This document shows positions 37,102 through 47,441 of a stretch of DNA of 64,000 nucleotides, piece after piece. Source of the DNA: Pseudomonas argentinensis (GTDB lineage Bacteria; Pseudomonadota; Gammaproteobacteria; Pseudomonadales; Pseudomonadaceae); NCBI RefSeq assembly GCF_001839655.2, contig NZ_CP056087.1, positions 2,666,001 to 2,730,000 on the forward strand, written 5' to 3'. The translations under genes were made by a program, and so were the position numbers. Every line of letters starts with the position of its first letter. Within the stretch, counting starts at the first letter, position 1. Under the pieces are notes generated by a model. It was not told the origin of the DNA. It was given only the letters and a program-made list of their open reading frames with translations, and searched no databases.

Positions 37102-38235
37102 CTATTCGCCGAGGATCGTCCGCAGGCGCTGCAGGCTGTGCTCGATCACCCGTGCTTCGGTATAGAAGTGCGGTGACAGGCGAATGCCGCCGCCGCGCTG
37201 GGCGCAGATGATCTGTTCGGCCTTGAGGCGTTCGTGCAGGTGGCGATTGTCCCAGGCGTCTGCGGTGAAGGTGACGATACCGGCGCGCCGATCAGGTGCC
37301 TGGGCGCTGAGCAGGCGCACGCCCGGCATCTGGTTCAGGCCATCGAGCAGCCACTGGACCCGCTCGTGCAGCGCACGCTCGACCTGCGCCATGCCCACTT
37401 CCTCGAGCAGCGACAGGCTGGCCTCCAGGGCCATGGCGCCGAGCATGTTGGGGCTGCCGCATTCGAAGCGGCGGGCGCTGCGGGCCGGCGCCCAGTCGTC
37501 GCGGTCATAGTCGCCGGCGTTCTCCAGCATGTGCCAGCCGTATTCGTGCAGGGCCAGCCGCTCACGCAGATCCTGGCGGCAGTAGAACACGCCCAGGCCT
37601 TCCGGGCCGAGCATCCACTTGTGGCCGTCGGCCATGGCGAAGGCGCAGCGGCTGCGCTGCACGTCCATGGCCAGAGCGCCCAGTTGCTGGATGGCATCGA
37701 TGCACAGCAGCACGCCACGCTGTTCACAGCCGATGCCCAGGCGCTCCAGGTTCAGACGCAGGCCACTGGCATACTGTACGGCGCTGATCGCCATCAGGCG
37801 GGTGCGCGGTGTGCAGGCGGCGAGCAGGGCGCCTTCGGCATCGCCGCCCTGCAGATCGACCTGCACCACTTCCACGCCGCGCGGGCGCAAGGCTTCCCAG
37901 ACGATGCGGTTGGAGGGGAATTCCTCGCTGCTGATGATCACCTGGTCGCCGTCGCGCCAGTCGAGGCCGAAGGCCACGAACGACAGGGCTTCGGAGGTGT
38001 TCTTGAGCAGTGCGATGTCGGCGCGCGAGGCAGCGTTGAGCAAGCGCGCCAGGCGCTCGCGCAGGGTGCGTTCGGTAACCAGCCATTGCGAGTAGTCGCG
38101 GGCGCCGGTGGCGATATTCTCCCGGGCGAAACGCTCCACGGCCCGCGCGCTGCGCGCCGGCCAGGGAGCGACTGCGGCGTGATTGAGGTAGTAGAGATCG
38201 GCCGGTTGGGGAAACTCGTCAGTGATGGCATTCAT
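37102..38235 (-). CDS. Class V aminotransferase-fold PLP enzyme
   Basis: A 377-residue PLP enzyme of the cysteine desulfurase/kynureninase fold. The cofactor lysine is in MADGHKWMLGPEG; the upstream aspartate in LLCIDAIQQLGAL and the EEFPSNRIVW motif also fit. Lacking an active-site Cys loop, it is more like isopenicillin-N epimerase-type aminotransferases than a desulfurase. Substrate unknown. ATG 38235 gives a normal start; an ATG 18 bases earlier is possible. Divergent from the TetR gene. Confidence 0.85.
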   Translation of the reverse strand: MNAITDEFPQPADLYYLNHAAVAPWPARSARAVERFARENIATGARDYSQWLVTERTLRERLARLLNAASRADIALLKNTSEALSFVAFGLDWRDGDQVIISSEEFPSNRIVWEALRPRGVEVVQVDLQGGDAEGALLAACTPRTRLMAISAVQYASGLRLNLERLGIGCEQRGVLLCIDAIQQLGALAMDVQRSRCAFAMADGHKWMLGPEGLGVFYCRQDLRERLALHEYGWHMLENAGDYDRDDWAPARSARRFECGSPNMLGAMALEASLSLLEEVGMAQVERALHERVQWLLDGLNQMPGVRLLSAQAPDRRAGIVTFTADAWDNRHLHERLKAEQIICAQRGGGIRLSPHFYTEARVIEHSLQRLRTILGE

Positions 38236-38308
38236 GTCGTGTGATCCGTGCAATTTGGCGTTAGTTGGGCATAATAGCGGACTTGAATTCCGACCTTGTC
38301 ATTTCCCT

Positions 38309-38947
38309 ATGCAGAAAGAACCCCGCAAGATCCGTGAGTTTCGCCGCCGCGAGCAGGAGATTCTCGATATCGCTCTGAAACTCTTCCTCGAGCAGGGTGA
38401 GGACAGCGTGACCGTGGAGATGATTGCCGACGCCGTGGGCATCGGCAAAGGCACCATCTACAAGCATTTCAAATCCAAGGCGGAAATCTACCTGCGCCTG
38501 ATGCTCGACTACGAGCGTGACCTGAACGAGCTGCTGCATTCGTCCGATATCGATCGCGACAAGGAAGCGCTGTCGCGGGCCTACTTCGAATTCCGCATGC
38601 GCGACCCGCAGCGCTACCGCCTGTTCGACCGCCTGGAAGAGAAGGTGGTCAAGGGCAATCAGGTGCCGGAACTGGTCGAGCAGTTGCACAGCATTCGCGC
38701 CTCGAATTTCGAACGCCTGACCCAGCTGATCAAGGGACGCATCGCCGAAGGCAAGCTCGAAGACGTGCCGCCGTACTTCCACTACTGCGCGGCCTGGGCG
38801 CTGGTGCATGGCGCCGTGGCGCTCTACCACTCGCCGTTCTGGAGCAACGTGCTCGAGGATCAGGAAGGCTTCTTCCAGTTCTTGATGGACATCGGCGTGC
38901 GCATGGGCAACAAGCGCAAGCGCGACAGCGAAACGCCTCCCGCCTGA
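38309..38947 (+). CDS. TetR-family transcriptional regulator
   Basis: A 212-residue regulator with an N-terminal TetR HTH (VEMIADAVGIGKGTIYKHF) and a helical ligand-binding domain. In Pseudomonas this gene lies next to the DUF4823 lipoprotein and DUF1285 genes, so its position is native. Because it is divergent from the aminotransferase gene, that gene is a plausible target along with itself. Effector unknown. Confidence 0.92.
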   Translation: MQKEPRKIREFRRREQEILDIALKLFLEQGEDSVTVEMIADAVGIGKGTIYKHFKSKAEIYLRLMLDYERDLNELLHSSDIDRDKEALSRAYFEFRMRDPQRYRLFDRLEEKVVKGNQVPELVEQLHSIRASNFERLTQLIKGRIAEGKLEDVPPYFHYCAAWALVHGAVALYHSPFWSNVLEDQEGFFQFLMDIGVRMGNKRKRDSETPPA

Positions 38948-39048
38948 GTTGCTGCGCGACCTGCCAGGGCCGCGCGGCTCTCCTGGCGCGAAACCTGCTT
39001 GGAGCAGACATTCGCCGGTTTTCCGTCGCCGGTGTCGGGAGATTTCCT

Positions 39049-39654
39049 ATGCGTAACCTGTTCGCCCTGGCCTTGGTGCTGAGCCTGACCGGCTGCATGA
39101 ACGTCAGCGACATGGCCGATGGCGCCACCTACCACCTGCGCGATGCCGGCGTGCTGGACTACAGCAAGATCCGCCGCTCGGCGTCCTGGCGCCTGCAGGC
39201 CGACTCGTTCATCTACATCGCCCAGGGGCCGTTCACCCCCAACGGCAAGCATGCCTACCCGCGGCCCAACGTGGTGGCCGAGGAAGCCTTTCGCGGCTTC
39301 GTCGAGTACTTTCCCATGGTTCGCCGCGCCAGGGCGCCGGTTGGCCTGGATGAAGCGCTGGGTGAGGCCCGGGCCGCTGGCGCTCACTACTTGCTTTATA
39401 CCCGTTTCGCCTACGCCGACGATCGCATCGGCACCATGGAGGAGTGGGAGGATCAGGAGGAATTCGATCGCCTGGGCACCGACCGCAGCGTGCTGCAGCT
39501 GATGCTGATCGAAACCAATACCCGCTTTCTGGTGGACACCGCGCGCATCCGCAGCCGCGGTGGCTTCCTGACCTTTTACGATGCCCGGCCCGAAGACCTG
39601 ATCCGGGCGCCGCTCGAGGATTATGCGCGTACACTTCTGGGTTTCAGCCGATAA
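39049..39654 (+). CDS. DUF4823 lipoprotein
   Basis: A 201-residue lipoprotein. The signal peptide ends in the lipobox LTGC (Cys 16), followed by Met-Asn, so outer-membrane sorting is likely. The mature part fits DUF4823 ([16 protein letters not shown] and later [16 protein letters not shown]). Function unknown; conserved across Pseudomonas at this place. The next gene starts 14 bases after its stop. Confidence 0.88.
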   Translation: MRNLFALALVLSLTGCMNVSDMADGATYHLRDAGVLDYSKIRRSASWRLQADSFIYIAQGPFTPNGKHAYPRPNVVAEEAFRGFVEYFPMVRRARAPVGLDEALGEARAAGAHYLLYTRFAYADDRIGTMEEWEDQEEFDRLGTDRSVLQLMLIETNTRFLVDTARIRSRGGFLTFYDARPEDLIRAPLEDYARTLLGFSR

Positions 39655-39667
39655 CTCGGGAGAGACG

Positions 39668-40234
39668 ATGAGCGAGGGCGACAAGGCCGGCGATCTGCTG
39701 GCGCAGATTCCGCCGGCAGGCAGCAAGGGTATGCCCCCGGTACACCTGTGGAACCCCGATTTCTGTGGCGATATCGACATGCGTATCGCCCGTGACGGCT
39801 CATGGTTCTACATGGGCACGCCAATCGGCCGGCCGGCGATGGTGCGGCTGTTCTCGACCATCATTCGCCGCGATGGCGATGACTACTTCCTGGTCACGCC
39901 GGTGGAGAAGGTCGGCATCACCGTCGACGACGCCCCCTTCGTGGCGGTGTCGCTGCAGGTGAGCGGGCAGGGGGAAACCCAGGTGCTGAAGTTCGTCACC
40001 AATGTCGGCGACGAGGTGGAGGCGGGGGGCGAGCATCCGCTGCGCGTCGAGCTCGATGGGCGAACTCAGGAACCATCGCCCTATGTACATATCCGCGCCA
40101 ACCTGGAAGCGCTGATTCACCGCAACGTGTTCTATCAGTTGGTGGAGCTGGCCCAGACCCGCGAAATCGATGGCCAGCCCTGGCTGGGCGTGTGGAGCGG
40201 CGGGGTGTTCTTTCCCATCGGACCGCTGGAATAA
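39668..40234 (+). CDS. DUF1285 family protein
   Basis: A 188-residue protein with the DUF1285 pattern: [19 protein letters not shown], then [17 protein letters not shown] and [20 protein letters not shown] small cytosolic beta-rich family of unknown function in proteobacteria. GAGAG lies before ATG 39668. It is co-transcribed with the DUF4823 gene and ends at a clear terminator. Confidence 0.9.
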   Translation: MSEGDKAGDLLAQIPPAGSKGMPPVHLWNPDFCGDIDMRIARDGSWFYMGTPIGRPAMVRLFSTIIRRDGDDYFLVTPVEKVGITVDDAPFVAVSLQVSGQGETQVLKFVTNVGDEVEAGGEHPLRVELDGRTQEPSPYVHIRANLEALIHRNVFYQLVELAQTREIDGQPWLGVWSGGVFFPIGPLE

Positions 40235-40242
40235 CACCCAAT

Positions 40243-40270
40243 AAAAAGGCTCCCGAGGGAGCCTTTATTT
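40243..40270 (+). terminator. Rho-independent terminator after DUF1285 gene
   Basis: AAAGGCTCCC and its complement with a 2-base loop, followed by TTTATTT. Confidence 0.85.
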
Positions 40271-40502
40271 CGCGTTGTAGACGGGCATGCGAGCTAGAGC
40301 CCTGCAAGGCCTAGGCGGCCCCGAAAAAACAGGCGAGGAAGCGGCCGGGGTCGCGGGCGACTGTACTGGTGTACATGAGCATGACTCGCTTCGCTCACCC
40401 TCCGGGCCGCGCTAAAGCGCGTTAGCCGCAAGCGGCTCCCCGACCGGGCTGGCGATCCAGCCTGTTTTTAACGCCGCAGGGCCGACGCGCAGCTGGCCGT
40501 GG
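40271..40502. other. Intergenic region with GC-rich inverted repeats
   Basis: No gene. Several short GC-rich hairpins (for example GCGCTAAAGCGC, and GCCGCAAGCGGC near 40430) and a TGTACTGGTGTACA near-palindrome at 40361-40374 are seen. It contains the 3' untranslated part of the ETF-QO gene. Confidence 0.4.
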
Positions 40503-42167
<1,665 letters not shown>

Positions 42168-42268
42168 GGGCTATCTCCTCATCTAGGCTCTCTAATTTTC
42201 ATGGCGGGCCGGCATCCTTCCCGAGGCGCGCCCGCGCAGTATATAGCGAGCCCGGATCTGGGCCAATA

Positions 42269-42282
42269 CAAACGTTTGTTTG
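42269..42282. promoter_or_regulatory. PsrA-like operator
   Basis: CAAAC-N4-GTTTG matches the motif reported for the fatty-acid-responsive TetR regulator PsrA of Pseudomonas. It overlaps the likely -35 of the etfBA promoter and lies between etfBA and the ETF-QO gene, both parts of beta-oxidation electron transfer. Confidence 0.6.
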
Positions 42283-42306
42283 AATTTTCTGTAGGCCTGC
42301 TAGAAT
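42280..42306 (+). promoter_or_regulatory. Likely etfBA promoter
   Basis: TTGAAT (42280-42285) and TAGAAT (42301-42306) with a 15-base spacer. Shifting the -35 by one gives 16. It is the best sigma70-like pair upstream of etfB, about 180 bases before the start codon. Confidence 0.5.
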
Positions 42307-42487
42307 CCGGCTACAACACGAATGGCTCGCAGCCAGTCGTATTGACCGAGTTGGGTCCTACGGTCAAGATACGGGCGGTTTTGCGCTCGCCGTCTGGGCT
42401 GAAGGTCGCTCGCGTCCTGCTTGTCTGCATCACCCGCATGCTCGCTTCTGGCGACATTCCTATTCACCGGAGAGTAACGAGGAATCC

Positions 42488-43237
42488 ATGAAGGTTCTTG
42501 TAGCTGTCAAACGAGTGGTCGATTACAACGTCAAGGTTCGCGTCAAACCGGACAACAGTGGCGTCGATCTTGCCAACGTCAAGATGTCGATGAACCCTTT
42601 CTGTGAAATCGCCGTTGAAGAAGCCGTGCGCCTGAAAGAGAAGGGCGTGGCCAGCGAGATCGTGGTGGTTTCCATCGGCCCGACCCAGGCTCAGGAGCAA
42701 CTGCGTACCGCCCTGGCGCTGGGTGCTGATCGTGCCATTCTGGTCGAGTCCGCCGACGAGCTGAACTCCCTGGCCGTCGCCAAGCTGCTCAAGGCCGTGG
42801 TCGACAAGGAGCAGCCGCAGCTGGTCATTCTCGGCAAGCAGGCCATCGACAGCGACAACAACCAGACCGGCCAGATGCTCGCCGCCCTGACCGGCTACGC
42901 CCAGGGCACCTTCGCCTCCAAGGTGGAAGTCAATGGCGACAAGGCCAACGTGACCCGTGAGATCGACGGCGGTCTGCAGACCGTTGCCCTGAACCTGCCG
43001 GCCATCGTCACCACCGACCTGCGCCTGAACGAGCCGCGCTATGCATCGCTGCCGAACATCATGAAGGCCAAGAAGAAGCCGCTGGAAACCCTGACCCCCG
43101 ACGCGCTGGGGGTTTCCACCGCGTCCACCGTCAAGACCATCAAGGTCGAGGCGCCTGCGGCACGTGGCGCCGGTATCAAGGTCAAGTCGGTCGCCGAACT
43201 GGTCGAGAAACTGAAAACCGAAGCGAAGGTGATCTGA
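42488..43237 (+). CDS. etfB: Electron transfer flavoprotein beta subunit
   Basis: A 249-residue ETF beta subunit, family length, starting [19 protein letters not shown]. It contains the AMP-binding and recognition-loop regions ([18 protein letters not shown]) and the conserved [18 protein letters not shown]. It pairs with EtfA to accept electrons from acyl-CoA and other dehydrogenases. The stop overlaps the etfA start. Confidence 0.97.
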   Translation: MKVLVAVKRVVDYNVKVRVKPDNSGVDLANVKMSMNPFCEIAVEEAVRLKEKGVASEIVVVSIGPTQAQEQLRTALALGADRAILVESADELNSLAVAKLLKAVVDKEQPQLVILGKQAIDSDNNQTGQMLAALTGYAQGTFASKVEVNGDKANVTREIDGGLQTVALNLPAIVTTDLRLNEPRYASLPNIMKAKKKPLETLTPDALGVSTASTVKTIKVEAPAARGAGIKVKSVAELVEKLKTEAKVI

Positions 43238-44166
43238 TGACTATCCTGGTAATCGCTGAAAACACCAATTCCGTGCTGGCACCTGCCACCCTGAACACCG
43301 TTGCCGCTGCCCAGAAGATCGGTGGCGACATCCACGTGCTGGTCGCCGGCCAGGGCGTCGGCGCCGTTGCCGAAGCCGCTGCCAAGATCGCCGGCGTGGC
43401 CAAGGTGCTGGTCGCCGACAACGCCGCGTTCGCTCACCAGTTGCCGGAAAACGTCGCGCCACTGGTTGCCGAGCTAGGTAATAGCTACAGCCACGTGCTG
43501 GCCGCTGCCACCAGCAACGGCAAGAACATCCTGCCGCGCGTCGCTGCCCAGCTGGACGTCGACCAGATCTCCGAAATCGTATCCGTGGAAAGCCCGGACA
43601 CCTTCAAGCGCCCGATCTATGCCGGTAACGCCATCGCCACCGTGCAGTCCTCGGCTGCCGTGAAAGTGATCACCGTGCGCGCCACCGGCTTCGACGCCGT
43701 GGCGGCCGAAGGCGGCTCTGCGGCCATCGAAAACCTCTCGGCAGGCGGCGACGCCGGCAAATCGGCGTTCGTCGGTGAAGAGCTGGCCAAGTCCGACCGT
43801 CCGGAGCTGACCGCCGCCAAGATCGTCGTTTCCGGTGGTCGCGGCATGCAGAACGGCGACAACTTCAAGCACCTGTACACCCTGGCCGACAAGCTCGGCG
43901 CCGCAGTGGGCGCTTCCCGTGCCGCCGTGGATGCCGGCTTCGTGCCGAACGACATGCAGGTCGGCCAGACCGGCAAGATCGTCGCGCCGCAGCTGTACAT
44001 CGCGGTCGGTATCTCCGGCGCGATCCAGCACCTGGCGGGCATGAAGGACTCCAAGGTGATCGTGGCGATCAACAAGGACGAAGAAGCGCCGATCTTCCAG
44101 GTCGCCGATTATGGCCTGGTGGCTGATCTGTTCGAAGCCGTACCGGAGCTGGAAAAGCTGGTCTGA
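43237..44166 (+). CDS. etfA: Electron transfer flavoprotein alpha subunit
   Basis: A 309-residue alpha subunit that carries FAD. The C-terminal FAD domain has [34 protein letters not shown], and the ETF alpha signature [17 protein letters not shown] with the final [19 protein letters not shown]. It overlaps etfB by one base and is followed by a strong terminator. Confidence 0.97.
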   Translation: MTILVIAENTNSVLAPATLNTVAAAQKIGGDIHVLVAGQGVGAVAEAAAKIAGVAKVLVADNAAFAHQLPENVAPLVAELGNSYSHVLAAATSNGKNILPRVAAQLDVDQISEIVSVESPDTFKRPIYAGNAIATVQSSAAVKVITVRATGFDAVAAEGGSAAIENLSAGGDAGKSAFVGEELAKSDRPELTAAKIVVSGGRGMQNGDNFKHLYTLADKLGAAVGASRAAVDAGFVPNDMQVGQTGKIVAPQLYIAVGISGAIQHLAGMKDSKVIVAINKDEEAPIFQVADYGLVADLFEAVPELEKLV

Positions 44167-44185
44167 TCCGCTTTTACCGCAACGC

Positions 44186-44214
44186 AAAAACCCGCTCATC
44201 GAGCGGGTTTTTTT
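44186..44214. terminator. Bidirectional rho-independent terminator
   Basis: AAAAACCCGCTC, ATC, GAGCGGGTTTTT. The stem with A tract on one side and T tract on the other serves both etfA and the convergent hydrolase gene. Confidence 0.9.
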
Positions 44215-44225
44215 GCGCCAGATCA

Positions 44226-45194
44226 CTACGGTGCTACTGCCGCTTTGCTGGCCTCGGCCGCCTGCTGGCTCGCCTGGTCGATGAATTTCAGGTAATCGGC
44301 GGCGCTTTCCTCCGGGCGTTCGAGAATCGGCGCGTGACCGCAGCCCTTGATGATCACCACGCTGGGATCCTTGAGCAGCGGCTGCATGGTCTCGATGCTG
44401 GAAACGTCGAGGATGCGATCCTGGTCGCCCCAGAGCAGCAGGGTGGGCGCGTCGATTCTCGGCAGCTCGGGTTCCAGAGGCAGATAGCGGTCGTGCAGGT
44501 GTTCGAATACCTGTCGCTGATGGGCGCTGTCGGCGACGGCGCGCTGCGCCAGGTACTGGTGCAGTCGTTCGGGCAGTTGCGGCGGTGCGACGAACAGCCA
44601 GTCGAGCAACTCGTCGAATTGCGGTGCGCTTTCCACCAGCAACGGATTGTCGCCCTGTTCTTCGAGGTGCTGGAAAAACGCGCTGCGTCTCGGCGCAGTG
44701 ACCCCGGCATTGGCGATCAGTGCCAGGCTGGTCACCCGTGCGGGGTAGCGGGCCGCATACAGCGCGGCGATATGGCCGCCCATGGAATGGCCGGCCAGGT
44801 GCAGGTGGCGGATGCCCAGGGCATCGACGAACGCCGCCAGTCGCTCGGTCTGGGTGCCGACGTCATAGCTGCCCTGGGGCCGGTCGCTGGCGCCGAAGCC
44901 GGGCAGGTCCACGGCAACCACGTGATAGCGCTCGGTCAGCGCCCGGGCGAACCACAGCCAGGTGCTCTTGTCGGCGCCAAAGCCATGCACCAGCAGCACG
45001 GTCTCGGCGCCCTGGGGGCCGCCTTCGTAGTAGCTGACCTTGAGGTCGCCCGCGCTGGCGCTGCGCTCCTGCAGCCCCGCGCGCCACTGCTCGACGCCCT
45101 GGTAGACCTTCAACTGCGCCGCTGGCGACAGGTACAGAATGGTGCCGGTAGCAATGGCCAGGAGAACGAGTAGGGCGGGGATCAATTTCTTCAT
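44226..45194 (-). CDS. Alpha/beta-fold hydrolase, membrane-anchored
   Basis: A 322-residue hydrolase. The N-terminal helix (LIPALLVLLAIATGTILYL) is a signal anchor. The catalytic triad is visible: Ser in LAGHSMGGH, Asp in LLLWGDQDRI, His in GCGHAPILE; the oxyanion motif is LLVHGFGADKSTW. Lipase/esterase-like with unknown substrate. Convergent with etfA across the shared terminator. Confidence 0.92.
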   Translation of the reverse strand: MKKLIPALLVLLAIATGTILYLSPAAQLKVYQGVEQWRAGLQERSASAGDLKVSYYEGGPQGAETVLLVHGFGADKSTWLWFARALTERYHVVAVDLPGFGASDRPQGSYDVGTQTERLAAFVDALGIRHLHLAGHSMGGHIAALYAARYPARVTSLALIANAGVTAPRRSAFFQHLEEQGDNPLLVESAPQFDELLDWLFVAPPQLPERLHQYLAQRAVADSAHQRQVFEHLHDRYLPLEPELPRIDAPTLLLWGDQDRILDVSSIETMQPLLKDPSVVIIKGCGHAPILERPEESAADYLKFIDQASQQAAEASKAAVAP

Positions 45195-45292
45195 GCGCCG
45201 TCTTATCGCTGATTATCGAGATCGTATGAGCTAGCATGTCATGAATCCCCGGCCGGTGGATGGCCGGCTGCATCGGAATCGAGAGTGTGCCA

Positions 45293-46123
45293 ATGGGTAA
45301 GCGAGGTTTTGGCTGGGCTGGGCTATGGGTGAGTGCCGCCATGTTGCTGGCTGGCGGCGCCCAGGCCGCCGGTAAGTGCGAGCGGCTGGTGGCCACGGGC
45401 AACCCCGAGTATCCGCCATACCTGTGGCGTGACCCGCAGAATCCGGAAAAGCTGATCGGCGCGACCGTCGATCTGCTCAAGGCAGTGGCCGAGGACCTTG
45501 GCGTCGGCATCGAGGTGATCTATGCCGGGCCCTGGTCGCGGGCCCAGGAGGAGGTACGCACCGGGCGCGTCGACATGCTGGCCGGCGCCTTTCTCACCTT
45601 GCCGCGCCTGGAGACCATGGACTTCGTGCACCCGGCCTTTCTGTCCACGCCGAGCGTGGTGTGGGTGCGCAAGGGCCAGGAATTCCCATACGCCAGCTGG
45701 TCTGACCTGCAGGGGCGTACCGGCGATACCCTGGTCCACAACAGCTTCGGTCAGGCCTTCGATGCCTATGCACGCGACAACCTGACCCTGGAAGGCGTTT
45801 CCAGCCTGAGCCAGGCCTTCCAGAAACTGTTGCTCGAGCGTACCGATTACGTGCTCTATGAGCGCTATCCGGGGCAGGCGCTGGCCTCGACCCTGGGCCT
45901 GCAGGACGACCTGCAGGTGCTCGACCCGCCGGTGTCCAGCGAAGGGCTGCATCTGGCGCTGTCGCACAACTCGGCGTGCAATGACGCCTGGCTGCGCGGA
46001 CAGCTGGCCAAAAAAATGACAGAATTCACCGCCGCCGGCATGCCGCAAACCCTTCTGCAGCGCAATTTGCAGCGCTGGAAGGAGCAACAGCCCGCACCGG
46101 CTGCCAGTGTTCCGAATCAGTAG
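45293..46123 (+). CDS. Periplasmic substrate-binding protein (SBP_bac_3 type)
   Basis: A 276-residue secreted protein. Its signal peptide ends near AQAAGKC. The mature part is a type II periplasmic binding fold: PEYPPYLWRD at the start, then GATVDLLKAVAEDLGV, then RVDMLAGAFLTLPRLE and TLVHNSFGQAFDAY. No transporter genes are adjacent, so it may be an orphan binding protein or act with an unlinked system. It starts at ATG 45293; the frame upstream lacks a signal. Confidence 0.85.
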   Translation: MGKRGFGWAGLWVSAAMLLAGGAQAAGKCERLVATGNPEYPPYLWRDPQNPEKLIGATVDLLKAVAEDLGVGIEVIYAGPWSRAQEEVRTGRVDMLAGAFLTLPRLETMDFVHPAFLSTPSVVWVRKGQEFPYASWSDLQGRTGDTLVHNSFGQAFDAYARDNLTLEGVSSLSQAFQKLLLERTDYVLYERYPGQALASTLGLQDDLQVLDPPVSSEGLHLALSHNSACNDAWLRGQLAKKMTEFTAAGMPQTLLQRNLQRWKEQQPAPAASVPNQ

Positions 46124-46132
46124 GACATACCC

Positions 46133-46486
46133 GTGATCTATCGATATACAGGCGCCGCCCTGGCGCTGCTGTTGCTCCAGGGCTGTGCCAGCGATCCCGC
46201 GCCGACCGAGCAGATGCGTCTGACCGAACAGGTGGTCGAGCAGGCGCGTACCGTGGCTGCCGGCGATACCCTTGCCGAGTTGAGCCAGGCCGAAGAAAAA
46301 CTCGCCCACGCCCAGGCCGCCATGACAGCCGGCGCCTACCGCACGGCGCGGGTGCAGGCCGAACAGGCCGAGCTGGATGCGCGCCTGGCCGAGGCCCGGG
46401 TGCTGACGCTGCGCAGCCAGGCGCAGTTGACCGAACTCAACCGCCGTATCGGGCGTTTGCGTGATCAGCTGGGAGCCATGCCATGA
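46133..46486 (+). CDS. DUF4398 lipoprotein
   Basis: A 117-residue lipoprotein with lipobox LQGC and a charged helical body (DUF4398-like: AEEKLAHAQAAMTAGAYRTA). GTG start. It overlaps the OmpA-like gene by 4 bases and starts 9 bases after the binding-protein gene, so the three form an operon. Envelope function unknown. Confidence 0.82.
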   Translation: MIYRYTGAALALLLLQGCASDPAPTEQMRLTEQVVEQARTVAAGDTLAELSQAEEKLAHAQAAMTAGAYRTARVQAEQAELDARLAEARVLTLRSQAQLTELNRRIGRLRDQLGAMP

Positions 46487-47292
46487 GCCCGCTACGTGTT
46501 GGCGCCCTGGCGCTGATGAGCCTGGCCATGGGCGGTTGTGCCGGCCTCGGTGATGAGCATACGGCCGATCTGGACGCGGCCCGTGCCAGCTTTCAGGCCG
46601 TGAAGGAAGACCCGCAGGTGCTGCGCAGCGCACCCAAGGACGTGATTCGCGCCGGCGAGTCCCTGGGCCGGGCCGAGCGGCTTGCCGGCTACTGGGGCAG
46701 CGCCGACGACGTCGCCCACTACGCCTACCTGAGCCAGCGCTACAGCGAGATCGCCCGGGAGCATGCCAAGCTTGCCCTGGATCAGGAGCGAGCGGCGCGC
46801 CTGGAACTGGAACGGCAGCGCCTGCAACTGGCGCTGCGCGAGGCCAAGCTGGTCAGTGTGCAGGAGCAAAACGCCTGGCTGGAAGAGCAGATCGTCAACC
46901 TGGCCACGGCACAAACCGATCGCGGCCTGGTGATGACCCTGGGTGACGTGCTGTTCGATGCCGGCGAAGCGCGCCTCAAGGCCAGTGCCAACCGCACCGT
47001 GCTCAAGCTGGTGCAGTTTCTCCAGCTCAACCCGCGGCGCACCGTGCGCATCGAAGGCTACAGCGACAGCAGCGGCAAGCGTGAAGAGAACCTGGCGTTG
47101 TCCCGAGCGCGGGCACAAACCGTCGCCGATGCGCTGATCGACCTGGGCATCGATGCCAAGCGTATCGAAGTGCAGGGTTTCGGCGAGAGCTTCCCGGTGG
47201 CGGAAAACGCCTCGGCCAAGGGACGGGCGCAGAACAGGCGGGTGGAGATCCTGTTCTCCGACGAACAGGGGCGCCTGGGCGCCACGCGCTGA
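46483..47292 (+). CDS. OmpA-family lipoprotein with DUF4398-like region
   Basis: A 269-residue envelope protein. It has lipobox MGGC, then a DUF4398-like helical part with a coiled coil (about 90-140), then a C-terminal OmpA peptidoglycan-binding domain (FDAGEARLKASANRTVLKL, then GYSDSSGKREENLALSRARA and FGESFPVAENASAKGRAQNR). It tethers the outer membrane to peptidoglycan. It is last in the three-gene operon, ending at a terminator. Confidence 0.92.
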   Translation: MSPLRVGALALMSLAMGGCAGLGDEHTADLDAARASFQAVKEDPQVLRSAPKDVIRAGESLGRAERLAGYWGSADDVAHYAYLSQRYSEIAREHAKLALDQERAARLELERQRLQLALREAKLVSVQEQNAWLEEQIVNLATAQTDRGLVMTLGDVLFDAGEARLKASANRTVLKLVQFLQLNPRRTVRIEGYSDSSGKREENLALSRARAQTVADALIDLGIDAKRIEVQGFGESFPVAENASAKGRAQNRRVEILFSDEQGRLGATR

Positions 47293-47305
47293 GCCGGTTG
47301 CATCG

Positions 47306-47340
47306 AAACCCCGCGCTGGAACAGTGCGGGGTTTTTTATT
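47306..47340 (+). terminator. Rho-independent terminator
   Basis: CCCCGC / GCGGGG stem with an 11-base loop and a TTTTTTATT tail, directly after the OmpA-like gene. Confidence 0.85.
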
Positions 47341-47377
47341 GCCTGTGAAGTGGGTGTATCGTCCAGATATTTCAAGG

Positions 47378-47391
47378 CTGTACCGGTACAG
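47378..47391. promoter_or_regulatory. Palindrome CTGTACCGGTACAG, probable MocR operator
   Basis: A perfect 14-bp palindrome about 50 bases before the MocR gene start, between it and the upstream terminator. GntR/MocR regulators bind such sites in their own promoters. A weaker ACTG-N8-CAGT occurs at about 47409-47424. Confidence 0.5.
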
Positions 47392-47441
47392 AAACATTTT
47401 GATGGGCTACTGTTATGGTTCAGTATCGGGAAGAAACGGCC

